The notes: generated by a model not told the origin, from the sequence alone. 64,000 nt of DNA from Skermanella aerolata KACC 11604 (GCF_000936425.1 NZ_AVFK01000009.1:62001-126000), one strand, 5' to 3'. Counted from the first letter of the stretch, positions 48,831 to 58,019 are shown. Translations and numbers: made by a program.

Positions 48831-48945
48831 GCCACTCCACTCGTTCTCGCCGCCAATAAGGGCGGGATCATGCCGGAGCGGCGCACCCTGAAAAAAGCCG
48901 CCATACGCGCCTGTGTCAATTTACCACCGGAACCCGGCGCATTGG

Positions 48946-49962
48946 TCAATTCGGCTTGGCCTGACCGAAGACCATGTCCAAGGATCGTGCATCGAGAATG
49001 TTGTCGGCCCACTCATTCAATTCATCATCAGAGGCGTCTCGCACCTTCCTCATGACGGTCTCGGGCAGCGAATCGAAGCGCCGCCTCAGCAGGCGCAGCA
49101 GCATTTCAGCTTTGCCTTCTGCCCTGCCTTCGGCTTTCCCTTCCGCCTTACCCATGGCCTGCCCGATCTGGATGCCTTCGGCTTTCCACTCTTCCGCTGC
49201 GATCGACATGATCCTCGCCTCCTGATCTGGAACGATTTCTTTAAGGACACCCCGAAGCATGGCCGCTTCGACCTCGTTGGATTCCAGGAGAATGTAATGC
49301 ACCAGCGCCACCAAGTCATCAAACCCGAGAGATAGCGCCGCCCGGCCGAGTTCTAGCAACGTCTCGCGCAGGTCGCCGTCGCCGCTGCCGCGCTTCAGGA
49401 TCAGCAGGCCGATCCGCAGCCTCTTCTCGCGCGACAGCCGGGCATTGTCGATCCGACCTAGATCGGCCAGCGAGTAACGGAAGTCGAGCAAATAGGGGCG
49501 GAGCGCGGCGTCGGCGTGGTCGATTCCGCTGGCGAAATCCAGCGGTATCCGCCACGCGGCCTCGCCATGGTAGATCACCAGCGGAAAGATCGCCGGCAGA
49601 CGACGACGGCCGCCTTCCTCCCGCCCCTGCCCCTGATGCTCCACCCACCACTGCCAGACCCGCGTTTGATAAATCAGGAGTTGAAGGCCGATGCCTGGAT
49701 CGGGCGACGACTTATGCTCGACCAGCGCATAGATGAAAGCGGCTTCTCCATCCACCGTGCGGACGCGATAAAGCCGGTCGGTATGGTATTCCCGCAGCTC
49801 GTTGTCCACAAACGAGCCCGACACCAGTTCGGGAGCATCCGGAGCCAGACGCTCCGCCACTTCCCAAGGCAAACGTTCCCGAATCAGCACGCCCGCCGTA
49901 CCGGCATGATCGAGCAGACGCTTGAAGAACTGGTCATGCCGCTTGATCAGCCGGGAGGGCAT
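48946..49962 (-). CDS. Rpn family recombination-promoting nuclease / putative transposase
   Basis: A 338-residue PD-(D/E)XK nuclease of the Rpn/Transposase_31 type. KRHDQFFKRLLDHAGTAG at the start, the catalytic set in YHTDRLYRV and IYALVEHKSSPD (EHKS), LLIYQTRVWQWW and PAIFPLVIYHG are typical. Near the C-terminus GKAEGKAEGRAEGKAE is a tetrapeptide repeat common in the family and prone to length change. ATG 49962 is chosen over a TTG at 49980. Rpn proteins cut DNA and promote RecA-independent recombination; some are now seen as defence nucleases. Confidence 0.85.
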   Translation of the reverse strand: MPSRLIKRHDQFFKRLLDHAGTAGVLIRERLPWEVAERLAPDAPELVSGSFVDNELREYHTDRLYRVRTVDGEAAFIYALVEHKSSPDPGIGLQLLIYQTRVWQWWVEHQGQGREEGGRRRLPAIFPLVIYHGEAAWRIPLDFASGIDHADAALRPYLLDFRYSLADLGRIDNARLSREKRLRIGLLILKRGSGDGDLRETLLELGRAALSLGFDDLVALVHYILLESNEVEAAMLRGVLKEIVPDQEARIMSIAAEEWKAEGIQIGQAMGKAEGKAEGRAEGKAEMLLRLLRRRFDSLPETVMRKVRDASDDELNEWADNILDARSLDMVFGQAKPN

Positions 49963-50663
49963 CGGAGTGTCGCCATACAATGGGAGGAAATCAGCGCCCC
50001 GTTGATGGCATGGAAACCCTAGCCTGACCTATGGAAACCGACTATCGCCGGCTGCGTCAAATTCATCCCCATGTATGCCAAAAGCCGGTAACATAGCTGA
50101 TCCCGCACTTATTTCCCCCTTGTTCCTCAGGCGGCACGGCTTTCTATCCGTTCGAACGGATTAATGAGACTCCAGTGTCCACTCATAAGATACGCCCAAA
50201 CCAAGGCACAGGATCGCCCTGCTGTGTCTCGGAGGGATGATTCTTCAGTGGAGGAGCAACTTTGTTCCGACATCAATGCCTTCAAGGCGAAGGTTCGTTC
50301 CGCACTGGATGCTGATTGCCGCATCATGATCCGAAGCTTGATGTCAGCGTTCAAGAAATAACGTTCGACCAGACCACGTTCAGGATTTTGCTTTTACAAA
50401 GTGCCGACGCGACTGCGGCGAATTCCGTCCTCGCTTACAAGATTTTCATTTTGATGGCGAAGCTGGATCCACGTTTACTGCCTCAGAAAGTCAAAGATCA
50501 ACTTGGAAGATCATTTTCAAATTCGGATTTTGCCTCCTCTCAGTTGACCACCAATTTGTTGACCGCCAACCTGTTGACCGCAGCATATGGTGAGATGGGA
50601 CGATGCGGGAGAGGCATAAGACTTTTTGCTCGACTGATCGGCTGCCTATAGCGCCTCTCCACG
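49963..50663. other. AT-richer intergenic zone with two out-of-phase short frames
   Basis: Lower GC than its surroundings. On the plus strand a frame from about 50164 to 50361 (SSVEEQLCSDINAFKAKVRS) is followed in another phase by 50316-50651 (TFRILLLQSADATAANSVLA, then KIFILMAKLDPRLLPQKVKD). Both look protein-like in parts, but no ribosome site is clear, so this may be a frameshifted remnant. An imperfect 15-bp tandem repeat (TTGACCxCCAA) spans about 50541-50583. Confidence 0.4.
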
Positions 50664-51245
50664 TCACGACGCAGCCACCACCACCAACGGCGCTATCGCG
50701 CGCCTGAACGCAGCCTGATCCTCCACACTACGCCCTGCCGCGTAAGCCTCAAGGCGGGCACCCGCACCGCCAAGCCTCAGCTCCGGCAATGCGTCCTTCA
50801 GCGCCGCCAGCATCGCCGGATTCAGGGCGTCCAGTTTCGGCCGGATCACCGTCTTTAAGTCCGGTACGTCGGTGAAAGGCGCGTGGCCCTCCGACTTCCA
50901 GGCGGCGATACGCTCCGACTGGATCATCTTGGACGCGTCGATCTGCGCCTGGAAGAACTTCGCCGCCACGTCCTTGTCCAAACCGGCCTCCACGGCCTGG
51001 GCGGTCACGGCTTCGATCACCTGAGCTTCGCGGGGAAGGTCTTCGACCGCAGCGCCGGAGTTGTACTTGTGCCGGGCGACGCCCGGCATTACGGCAAGCC
51101 GTTCCCCGATCAGGCTCAGCAGCGTATCCAGCGCGGTCCCGGCGGCCAGGACGAAGCCGGGCCTCGTGCTCAGGCATGCAACGCCAGCAGCGGCTGCCAA
51201 AAAAGTCAGCGCTCCGCGCCGGCTAATTGTAAAGTTCAGGTTCAT
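50664..51245 (-). CDS. Secreted chorismate mutase, AroQ gamma type
   Basis: A 193-residue exported protein. The N-terminus ISRRGALTFLAAAAGVAC is a signal peptide with a twin-arginine-like SRR. The AroQ core follows: LLSLIGERLAVMPGVARHKY (R49, K60), DLPREAQVI (D69, E73) and GLDKDVAAKFFQAQIDASKM (Q101), matching the residues that bind chorismate. It would convert chorismate to prephenate in the periplasm, a location whose purpose is unclear in free-living bacteria. It is 12 bp downstream of nahK in the same direction. Confidence 0.82.
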   Translation of the reverse strand: MNLNFTISRRGALTFLAAAAGVACLSTRPGFVLAAGTALDTLLSLIGERLAVMPGVARHKYNSGAAVEDLPREAQVIEAVTAQAVEAGLDKDVAAKFFQAQIDASKMIQSERIAAWKSEGHAPFTDVPDLKTVIRPKLDALNPAMLAALKDALPELRLGGAGARLEAYAAGRSVEDQAAFRRAIAPLVVVAAS

Positions 51246-51257
51246 TTCCAGCCCGCG

Positions 51258-53921
51258 TCAGCTCAGCATGCTCGTCATCAGCGAGCGTAGCTGAGCCGGC
51301 TTTACCGGCTTGTTAAGAAGCTGGAAGCCGTTGGCGTTGACCTCTTCCTGAACCTCCGGCAGGCGGTCGGCGGTGATGATCAGGCTGGGGATGTTCACCC
51401 CGCAGTGGTCCAGCACGGCGCGCAGCGCGCAGACGCCGGTGGCGCCGTGTTCCAGATGGTAGTCGGCAATCGCGATGTCGGGCGGGCGCTCCAAGCTCTC
51501 GATCACGCGCACAGCCTCCTCCCCCGAGGCGGCAGTCACCACGGCGCAGCGCCAGCCTTCCAGCAGGGCCGTCATGCCGGACAGGATGCTGCGTTCGTTG
51601 TCGATCACCAGCACCAGCGATCCGGCCAGCCGGTTGAGCGAGGCGGCCGGCACCGGTTCCGGCGGGCGGACCTGGCGGCGGCGGTCGCCGATCGGGACGG
51701 TCACCGAGAACACCGACCCCTCACCTTGGACCGAGCGGACGCCGATCCTGTGGTCCAGCATCCGGGCGACGCGCTCGACGATGGCAAGCCCCAGGCCCAT
51801 GCCCCGGTCGCGGCCACTCTGGTCGTTGCCCAGGCGGCGGAACTCCTCGAAGATCTCGACCAGCTTGTCTTCCGGGATGCCGGGACCCGTGTCCCAGACC
51901 TCTATCCGCAACCGGCTGCCGTCGCGCCGGCAGCCCAGCAGCACCCGGCCCGACCGGGTGTAGCGCATGGCGTTGCTGAGGAAGTTCTGGATGATCCGCC
52001 GCAGCAGGCGGATGTCGCTGTAGACGACGGCGCTGCTCGACACGACGCGCAGTTCCAGGCTCCGTTCGCGCGCCTGCGCCGCGTACTCGGTCGCCATCGC
52101 ACCCAGCAGGGATTCGATCGGGAAGTCGCCCGGTTCGGCCTGCACGACGCCGGCGTCCAGCTTGCTGATGTCGAGCAAGGCCCCCAGCAAATCCTCGACC
52201 GCCGCCAGTGCCACGTCGGTATTCTCGATCAGGACGCCGTTCTGCGGGATCTGTTCCAGGTCGCTCAGCGCAGACACGAACAGCCGGGCCGCGTTCAGCG
52301 GTTGCAGCAGGTCGTGGCTGGGCGCCGCCAGGAACTTCGTCTTGGACAGGTTGGCCTGCTCGGCCTCCACCTTGGCGACCCGCAAGGCTTCCTCGATCTG
52401 CTTGCGCTCGGCGATCTCCTGGTGAAGCTTGCCGTTCAGCGCCATCAAGGCGGCGGTGCGCTCATCGACCCGGCGCTCCAGGCTTTCCTTCGACTCCTTC
52501 AGCGCCTCCGCGACCATACGGCGCTCGGTGATGTCCTGGATCAGGGCGTAATAGCCCAGCACCTCGCCGGTCTCGCCGAAATGCGGGATATAAGTCGCCA
52601 GCGCGTAGCGCACGGCGCCGTTCTCCGCCGGAAGTTCCATCTCGAAGGTGACTTCGTTGCCGGCCAGCGCCGCCAGGACGTTTTCTCGGCGCTGCTCGTA
52701 ATGCTCGGCGCCGAGGGCGACCCACATCGGCTGCCCATCGATCTCCTCGCGCGGGCGGTTGAACCAGTCCTCGTAGGGCTTGTTGACGAAACGGAAGCGC
52801 TGCTCGCTGTCGACATAGGCGATCAGGGCCGGCATCGCGTCGGTGATCGTCCGGATGCGGCGCTCGCTGTCGCGCAGGGCTTCCTCGTTGCGCTTGCGCT
52901 CCGTGATGTCGGTATAGGTGTTGACGAAGCCGCCGCCGGGCATGACCGTGCGCCGGATATCCAGCACCCTGCCCTGCCATTCCTCCTCCACGGCCAGCGG
53001 ACGCTCACCCAGATCCTCGCGCGACATCGCCTTGTCGCTCAACCCGTCCCAGCTCAGCCGGGTATTGTGATCGACGAAGTCCTGCCACGTGGCGCCTTGC
53101 CGGACCACCTTGGTCGGCAGGTTCAGCAGGCGGACGAAGCAGTCGTTCCAGGCGACGAGGTTCAAGTCCTTGTCGTAGACCGCGACCCCTTGGGCGATGT
53201 TGTCCAGCGTCGCCTGGAGCAGGACGGACTTCTCGGCCAGCTCCGTTTCACGCCGCCGGGTCTCGTCGCGCTTGAGATCGGTGATGTCGGTGTAGATTCC
53301 GACGACCCCGCCGTCGCGGGTCCGCCGTTCGTTGACCTGCATCCAGCGTCCGTCGGCCAGCGCGTGGACATACGGCCCCTTAGGCTGCCGGTGCTCGGCC
53401 AGCCGCTGGTGCAGCCAACTGACTCCCCCGTCCCGGATGTCCTGGACCGACCGGCTCCGGACCGCCTGAAGCGCTATCTCGGTGAATGTCACTCCTGGGA
53501 CGATCTGCTCGCTGAAGGCCGGCCAGAAGGCCAGATACTTGCTGTTGCACATGACCAGCCGGTCGTCGCCGTCGAACAGGGCGAAGCCCTCGTTGACGGA
53601 CTCGATGGCTTCGGCCAGCCGGGCCTGGACCGTCTCCGCCAGTTCCTTGGCGCGGGCAAGGTCGCGGTTGGACCGCTCCAGCTCGTGGAGCGTCCGTTCC
53701 AGTTCGAGCGTTCGCTCGCGCACCTTGGTTTCCAGCACGATGGCGGTCTGGAACAGCGAGAAGGCGTTGCCCTGGAAATCCATGCTGCGCTCGACGCGGT
53801 CCATCAGGACCTTGTTGATCCGGCGCAGCTTCTCGTTCTCGTGCTCGAGTTCGGCGATGCGCCGCTGCTCCGCCGACAATCCCGGCTGGTGCGGAGGGGG
53901 AGCGAGGCTCAGGCTTTGCAT
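51258..53921 (-). CDS. nahK: Hybrid PAS-domain histidine kinase, NahK type
   Basis: An 887-residue soluble kinase. N-terminal coiled coil (20-110), three PAS domains (about 105-220, 235-355, 365-490), second coiled coil, HisKA with the unusual APSHDLLQPLNAARLF box near 525-545, HATPase (NFLSNAMRYT, DTGPGIPEDK, GMGLGLAI) and a C-terminal receiver with the Asp in IADYHLEHG. No transmembrane segment. The pattern and length match P. aeruginosa NahK, which is inhibited by the haem protein NosP upon NO binding and controls biofilm. Its start lies within the end of the FIST gene (13-bp overlap). Confidence 0.87.
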   Translation of the reverse strand: MQSLSLAPPPHQPGLSAEQRRIAELEHENEKLRRINKVLMDRVERSMDFQGNAFSLFQTAIVLETKVRERTLELERTLHELERSNRDLARAKELAETVQARLAEAIESVNEGFALFDGDDRLVMCNSKYLAFWPAFSEQIVPGVTFTEIALQAVRSRSVQDIRDGGVSWLHQRLAEHRQPKGPYVHALADGRWMQVNERRTRDGGVVGIYTDITDLKRDETRRRETELAEKSVLLQATLDNIAQGVAVYDKDLNLVAWNDCFVRLLNLPTKVVRQGATWQDFVDHNTRLSWDGLSDKAMSREDLGERPLAVEEEWQGRVLDIRRTVMPGGGFVNTYTDITERKRNEEALRDSERRIRTITDAMPALIAYVDSEQRFRFVNKPYEDWFNRPREEIDGQPMWVALGAEHYEQRRENVLAALAGNEVTFEMELPAENGAVRYALATYIPHFGETGEVLGYYALIQDITERRMVAEALKESKESLERRVDERTAALMALNGKLHQEIAERKQIEEALRVAKVEAEQANLSKTKFLAAPSHDLLQPLNAARLFVSALSDLEQIPQNGVLIENTDVALAAVEDLLGALLDISKLDAGVVQAEPGDFPIESLLGAMATEYAAQARERSLELRVVSSSAVVYSDIRLLRRIIQNFLSNAMRYTRSGRVLLGCRRDGSRLRIEVWDTGPGIPEDKLVEIFEEFRRLGNDQSGRDRGMGLGLAIVERVARMLDHRIGVRSVQGEGSVFSVTVPIGDRRRQVRPPEPVPAASLNRLAGSLVLVIDNERSILSGMTALLEGWRCAVVTAASGEEAVRVIESLERPPDIAIADYHLEHGATGVCALRAVLDHCGVNIPSLIITADRLPEVQEEVNANGFQLLNKPVKPAQLRSLMTSMLS

Positions 53922-55222
53922 CGCGCACCTATGGCGACGCCGGTGAAGGTCTGGTTGACGTGCATCGCGTTGAACTGCTCTCCATAGGTGCAGAACCCGA
54001 TCACATTGTTCCGGGACAGCACCTTCGACACCAAATGCTTGATCTGCTTCTGCTCCATCTCCAGGCTGCGAAGAATACAGTCGCAGCCCAGGATCAGTTC
54101 CGGCTCCCCGACATCATCGCGCAGGCGGGCGAACAGGTTCTCCAGGTTCTGGACAAGGTCCACCCCTTCCGCGACCGTCAGCACGATCCCCTCGTCGATC
54201 GCGCAGAAGAACGTCAGGCTCTCGTCGTCGTTGACCTTCTGGATCGAGCGGACGTGATACTCGCCGCCGACCCGGACCACGACCGGATACGCCGCGAAGA
54301 TCATCGACGTCAGCGGCTCGCCCTCCAGCCCGACCATGCGAGCATATTCCCGCCCCGCCGGCTCGGCATTGATCTCGGTCACGATGCGCCGTGCGGGATC
54401 GGCCTCGGTTACGACCATCTTGCGGTCGGAACTGACGAAATGCTCCGTGCGGAAGACGCTGAAGCGGCGGAAGGTGTCGACCAGCACCAGGACCGCGGCG
54501 TCGGTGTGGAACCGGCCGTCGTGCAGCACCCAGGTCTGCTCGAACTTCAGGTCGTCGCCGGCGGAGCCGCCGAACAGCGGTATGTCGCCAAGCGCCGAGT
54601 AGAGCGAACTGACCACCGGCTCCTCCCGGATCGACAAGCCGTCGATCAGGAGCAGCGCGAAGCTGCCGGAGGCGGCGTCCCGGTGTTCCGGAGAGGCGGC
54701 GTCGCGCTTTGCGGTCAGGCTGCGGACCAGCGCCTGGGCATGGGAGATCTCGAAGCTTTCCAGATCGTCGATCCGCTCGGCGACAGCCGTGAAGTCGCTG
54801 CGCGGAAAGCTGACACCCGTGATCGACCCCGTCATGTATCCGGCCGGCGTGATCTCTCCCGCCGTGGTGCAGCCGATTACCAGGGTATCGCCGAACACGT
54901 CGGCCAGGGCCTCCCCCAGCAGGGGCAGATCGTATTGCGGTGAGCAGAAGACCAGCACGAACGCGGTGTCCGGCTGGGCGATGGCGTCGTGCAGCTCGAC
55001 CGCCGCCCGCCTGGGATCGATATCATGGCTGAAGCCCCGGCGCATCCGGGGACCGGCCGCATCGGCAAAGGCCTGGGGCCGAAGCCCCATGTCCGAATCG
55101 ACACCCGTTGCCGCATTGGCTTCGACCGCCGGCTCCGGCGCCAGCGTGTCGGCAACGAGCTGCCGTACCGGCGCGCGTGAGGTCCGGCCACCGATGCGGC
55201 CGGTGCGAGGCCCCTTGGCCAT
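53909..55222 (-). CDS. nosP: FIST-domain sensor protein, NosP-like
   Basis: A 437-residue FIST N/FIST C protein. FIST_N begins near FVLVFCSPQYDLPLLGEALA and has VIGCTTAGEITPAGYMTGS and PLFGGSAGDDLKF; FIST_C ends with LGCDCILRSLEMEQ and GFCTYGEQFNAMHVNQTFTG. Linked NosP proteins bind haem and NO and regulate the kinase encoded beside them. About 85 N-terminal residues are extra and low-complexity. GGCGGAG precedes ATG 55222. Haem binding here is inferred from the operon, not seen. Confidence 0.85.
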   Translation of the reverse strand: MAKGPRTGRIGGRTSRAPVRQLVADTLAPEPAVEANAATGVDSDMGLRPQAFADAAGPRMRRGFSHDIDPRRAAVELHDAIAQPDTAFVLVFCSPQYDLPLLGEALADVFGDTLVIGCTTAGEITPAGYMTGSITGVSFPRSDFTAVAERIDDLESFEISHAQALVRSLTAKRDAASPEHRDAASGSFALLLIDGLSIREEPVVSSLYSALGDIPLFGGSAGDDLKFEQTWVLHDGRFHTDAAVLVLVDTFRRFSVFRTEHFVSSDRKMVVTEADPARRIVTEINAEPAGREYARMVGLEGEPLTSMIFAAYPVVVRVGGEYHVRSIQKVNDDESLTFFCAIDEGIVLTVAEGVDLVQNLENLFARLRDDVGEPELILGCDCILRSLEMEQKQIKHLVSKVLSRNNVIGFCTYGEQFNAMHVNQTFTGVAIGARCKA

Positions 55223-55359
55223 CAAAACTACTCCGCCTTTCCCCTGTGCCGGAGCCTGGAACGAGGGAAGTGCCCGCAGCTCCCCTCCCGGCTCCCGCCT
55301 ACGCATAAAATTACTCTCCCGGCATCACTTCTGCCAAGGGCGCTGCCCTAGGTGCGACG

Positions 55360-55375
55360 TTAGACCAAAGTCTAA
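55360..55375. promoter_or_regulatory. Palindrome in the nosP/coxG divergent region
   Basis: TTAGAC-CAAA-GTCTAA is a perfect 6-bp inverted repeat with a 4-base centre, 138 bp before the nosP ATG and 148 bp before coxG. It is a plausible operator for either gene. The rest of the 300-bp gap holds no gene. Confidence 0.45.
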
Positions 55376-55523
55376 GGTGGGGAGAGGCAAGGGGAACGGC
55401 GCCGTCATCCCACTTTCGGACATACCGGATTAGGCCACCCTCTACTCGAAAGTCTGACGTCTCAAGGACGCCCGCGACACTTAGTCTTCACACTGAAAAA
55501 ATGCGACCGGGAGGAAGTAACGC

Positions 55524-56195
55524 ATGGACATGTCCGGCAGCTATCGGATCACGGCCCCCAGGGAAAAGGTCTGGGCCGCCCTCAACGATCCGGAAATCCT
55601 GAAACAATGCATCCCCGGATGTGAGGAGATCGAGAAGCATTCCGACACCGAACTGACGGCGAAGGTCGTCGCCAAGGTGGGGCCGGTCAAGGCGAAGTTC
55701 GCCGGTAAGGTGACCCTGAGCGATATCGATCCGCCCAACGGCTATACCATCACCGGCGAAGGCAGCGGCGGCGCCGCCGGCTTCGGCAAGGGAGGAGCCG
55801 CCGTCAAGCTCAACCCGGATGGCCACGACGCGACGCTGCTGGAGTATACCGCCCATGCCCAGGTCGGCGGCAAGTTGGCGCAGATCGGATCGCGGCTGAT
55901 CGACGGAACGGCGCGCAAGATGGCGGACGACTTCTTCGCGAAGTTCACCCAGGTCGTCGGTCAGCCCCAGGATGAGGCGGACGGCGAGGCCGAGACGCCG
56001 TCGCGGCAGGAAGCACCGGCTGTCGGCGGACAGGTCGCGGCTCAGCCTGCGGCGGCGATGGCGTTCTCTCCGCCGACTCCCGCGTCAGCTCAGGCCGAAG
56101 CCGGCGAGCCGCCGGTCGATATGCGTCTGGTCGCGATGGTCGGGGCCGCCACCGTCGCCTTCATGGCGATCCTGTTCTTCGTGGCGGGCGGCTGA
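55524..56195 (+). CDS. coxG: CoxG-like SRPBCC protein with C-terminal membrane helix
   Basis: A 223-residue protein. Residues 1-145 match the carbon monoxide dehydrogenase subunit G domain: GSYRITAPREKVWAALNDPE, then CIPGCEEIEK and VGGKLAQIGSRLIDG. A Pro/Ala linker leads to a single hydrophobic helix (about 201-221), as in CoxG proteins that anchor the molybdenum CO dehydrogenase to the membrane. No coxMSL genes are in the window, so it may serve another molybdenum hydroxylase. GGGAGGAAG precedes ATG 55524. Confidence 0.85.
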   Translation: MDMSGSYRITAPREKVWAALNDPEILKQCIPGCEEIEKHSDTELTAKVVAKVGPVKAKFAGKVTLSDIDPPNGYTITGEGSGGAAGFGKGGAAVKLNPDGHDATLLEYTAHAQVGGKLAQIGSRLIDGTARKMADDFFAKFTQVVGQPQDEADGEAETPSRQEAPAVGGQVAAQPAAAMAFSPPTPASAQAEAGEPPVDMRLVAMVGAATVAFMAILFFVAGG

Positions 56196-56227
56196 ACTCC
56201 TCCCCCGGATCGTGGACAGCGCCGGTC

Positions 56228-56261
56228 GCCATTCAGCCGCCATTACCTGCGGCTGAATGGC
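56228..56261 (+). other. Perfect 13-bp hairpin between coxG and cytochrome c genes
   Basis: GCCATTCAGCCGC pairs fully with GCGGCTGAATGGC around an 8-base loop, 32 bases after coxG. No T-tract, so it may be a mRNA 3' stabiliser or weak terminator. Confidence 0.6.
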
Positions 56262-56350
56262 TCCTCGGATTTCATCGACATTCGTGTAGATTGCCACCTT
56301 CCATAAAAGTGCCGGCCTGGAGCTGGTCACGATCCGCGAGGAATCACGCA

Positions 56351-56728
56351 ATGAAAAAGAATGTGTTGTTCGGCTTGGTGGCCGGTGTCGCCCTGATGGC
56401 CGGCGTTTCGTCGGCTTCGGCCCAGAATGCCGCCGAAGGCGAGAAGGTCTTCCGTCAGTGCAAAGCCTGCCACAGCCTGGAAGCCGGCAAGAAGGGCGTC
56501 GGCCCGAGCCTGAACGGTCTGGTCGGCCGTAAATCCGGCAGCGTCGAAGGCTTCGCCTATTCACCCGCGATGCAGAACGCCAACATCACCTGGGACGCGG
56601 AGAACCTGGCCAAGTACGCCGCCGATCCGAAAGGCTTCGTTGCAGGCAACAAGATGGCCTTCGCCGGCATCAAAAAGGAAGAAGACCTGAAGAACCTGGT
56701 GGCCTACCTGCTCGAAGCCGCCAAGTAA
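56351..56728 (+). CDS. Class I cytochrome c (c2-like)
   Basis: A 125-residue periplasmic protein with a signal peptide (1-24, cut after ASA). Haem attaches at CKACH (C37, C40, H41) and the sixth ligand is M102 in GNKMAFAG. GPSLNGLVGRKSGSVEGF is the usual loop. It is a soluble electron carrier, between the bc1 complex and oxidases or other acceptors. GAGGA precedes the ATG by eight bases. Confidence 0.95.
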   Translation: MKKNVLFGLVAGVALMAGVSSASAQNAAEGEKVFRQCKACHSLEAGKKGVGPSLNGLVGRKSGSVEGFAYSPAMQNANITWDAENLAKYAADPKGFVAGNKMAFAGIKKEEDLKNLVAYLLEAAK

Positions 56729-56750
56729 GTCTTCAAGCCTGTCCGGAAGG

Positions 56751-56779
56751 AAGCCCCGCCAGCGCCGGCGGGGCTTTTT
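56751..56779 (+). terminator. Intrinsic terminator after the cytochrome c gene
   Basis: AAGCCCCGCC pairs perfectly with GGCGGGGCTT around AGCGCC and is followed by TTTGCG. Confidence 0.9.
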
Positions 56780-56798
56780 GCGTCCTGGCCTGAAGGCT

Positions 56799-57395
56799 TC
56801 ACCTGAAGGCCGCGCTCCCGGCGTTCCGGAAGTAATCCGGATCCTTTTCGCGCCACTCCCGCTCCAGCAGGCCGAATACCAGCTCGTCGCGGAACCGGCC
56901 GCCGACCGGGAAGCTCTCCCGCATCCTGCCTTCCAGCTTGAAGCCGAGCTTCTGCGCGACGCGCTGGGAGGGCAGGTTTTCCGGATCGATGCGCAGCGTG
57001 AACCGGTGCAGCCCCAAGGCGCCGAAGGCATGGTCGAGAACGGCGTGGACGGCCTCGGTGGCAAAACCCCGGCCGTGATGCTCCTTCATCAGGATGAAGC
57101 CCATATGGGCCGTACCGCCGACGATGCCGTTGACCGACAGGCTGCCGACCACGGTCAGGCGATCCGGTGAACGGCCCAGACGGGTGGCTATCGTCCATTG
57201 GCATGAAGAATGCGCCTCGGCTCCTTCAATGACATGGCGGAACAACGCCCGCGTGTCGGCGACGCTGCCGTGGCGGTCGCCGAAGAAGCGCATGGTGTCG
57301 CGATCGGCGAAGACGGGAAACAGGATGTCGGCATCCGCCAGGGTCAGGGCTCGCAGGATCAGCCGCGGAGTGGTCAGTGTCGCCGGGTCCGCCAT
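56799..57395 (-). CDS. GNAT acetyltransferase, RimJ/RimL-like
   Basis: A 198-residue acetyltransferase of the ribosomal-protein type: LTTPRLILRALTLADADILF at the start, MKEHHGRGFATEAVHAVLDH forming the acetyl-CoA loop (Q/RxxGxG/A), and NLPSQRVAQKLGFKLEGRMR at the end. It would acetylate a protein N-terminus or small molecule; target unknown. It ends 23 bp after the convergent cytochrome terminator. The 216 bp upstream are non-coding. Confidence 0.9.
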   Translation of the reverse strand: MADPATLTTPRLILRALTLADADILFPVFADRDTMRFFGDRHGSVADTRALFRHVIEGAEAHSSCQWTIATRLGRSPDRLTVVGSLSVNGIVGGTAHMGFILMKEHHGRGFATEAVHAVLDHAFGALGLHRFTLRIDPENLPSQRVAQKLGFKLEGRMRESFPVGGRFRDELVFGLLEREWREKDPDYFRNAGSAAFR

Positions 57396-57611
57396 GCCGT
57401 TTGCCGTTTCCTCGCGCAGTCTTGTCAGACGTCTTGTCAGGCCATAGGTCTTCCTGAACCGGAAGAACCTTGTACATCATTCCTGACACGTCACTGGCAT
57501 GTCTCAAAAATATCCCAGGAAGCGGCAATCCACCCTTGGCTTCCTGTTAACCATAAACTGGCATCGTAGCGGTCGTTCTCCCCGCCCCGCTTTTTCCGCG
57601 AGACCGGCATA

Positions 57612-57938
57612 ATGGCACCCGATACCTTCACCTTAGAGCCCGACCAGGAAGTCCACTCGATCCACCGCGACCGCATTGGCGAATTGCGCACGCGCCTAGC
57701 GCTCCTGCAGCAGGAAAGCGACCGGATAACGCGCGGCTTCGTGCGGCTCCACGCCTTGCGCGCCGAGATGGCGACACCGGGCGCCGATCTGGTCGGCCGC
57801 GTGGAGCAGCTGATCGCGCGTCACGAGGCGGACATCATCCGCACCCATGCTCTGCTGTACGATGCCTCGACCCTGCTGGAAGAAACGGAAAACCTGTGGG
57901 CACGGCAGGCGATGCAGCATATCCCGGCGGGTTCCTGA
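57612..57938 (+). CDS. Hypothetical coiled-coil protein
   Basis: A 108-residue protein, unrecognised. Heptad-like leucines and charges from about 20 to 100 (ELRTRLALLQQESDRITRGF, then LLYDASTLLEETENLWARQA) predict coiled coils. No membrane part. Codon usage matches neighbours, and a terminator follows at 57988, supporting it as a real single-gene transcript. Confidence 0.6.
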   Translation: MAPDTFTLEPDQEVHSIHRDRIGELRTRLALLQQESDRITRGFVRLHALRAEMATPGADLVGRVEQLIARHEADIIRTHALLYDASTLLEETENLWARQAMQHIPAGS

Positions 57939-57987
57939 CGGGCGCCCCGCCGCCGGTCCGCTCGCGATCCTGACCCTAGAAACAATT

Positions 57988-58019
57988 CAGGGCCGCCCTT
58001 GCGGGCGGCCCTGATCTTT
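57988..58019. terminator. Intrinsic terminator, probably bidirectional
   Basis: A perfect 11-bp stem (CAGGGCCGCCC / GGGCGGCCCTG) with TTGC loop, then ATCTTTTT. It lies between two convergent genes. Confidence 0.9.

Noticed and set aside
51405-53987. An 860-codon open frame on the plus strand
   Set aside because: Antisense to nahK; its composition shows no domain pattern and it merely mirrors the codon bias of the real gene.
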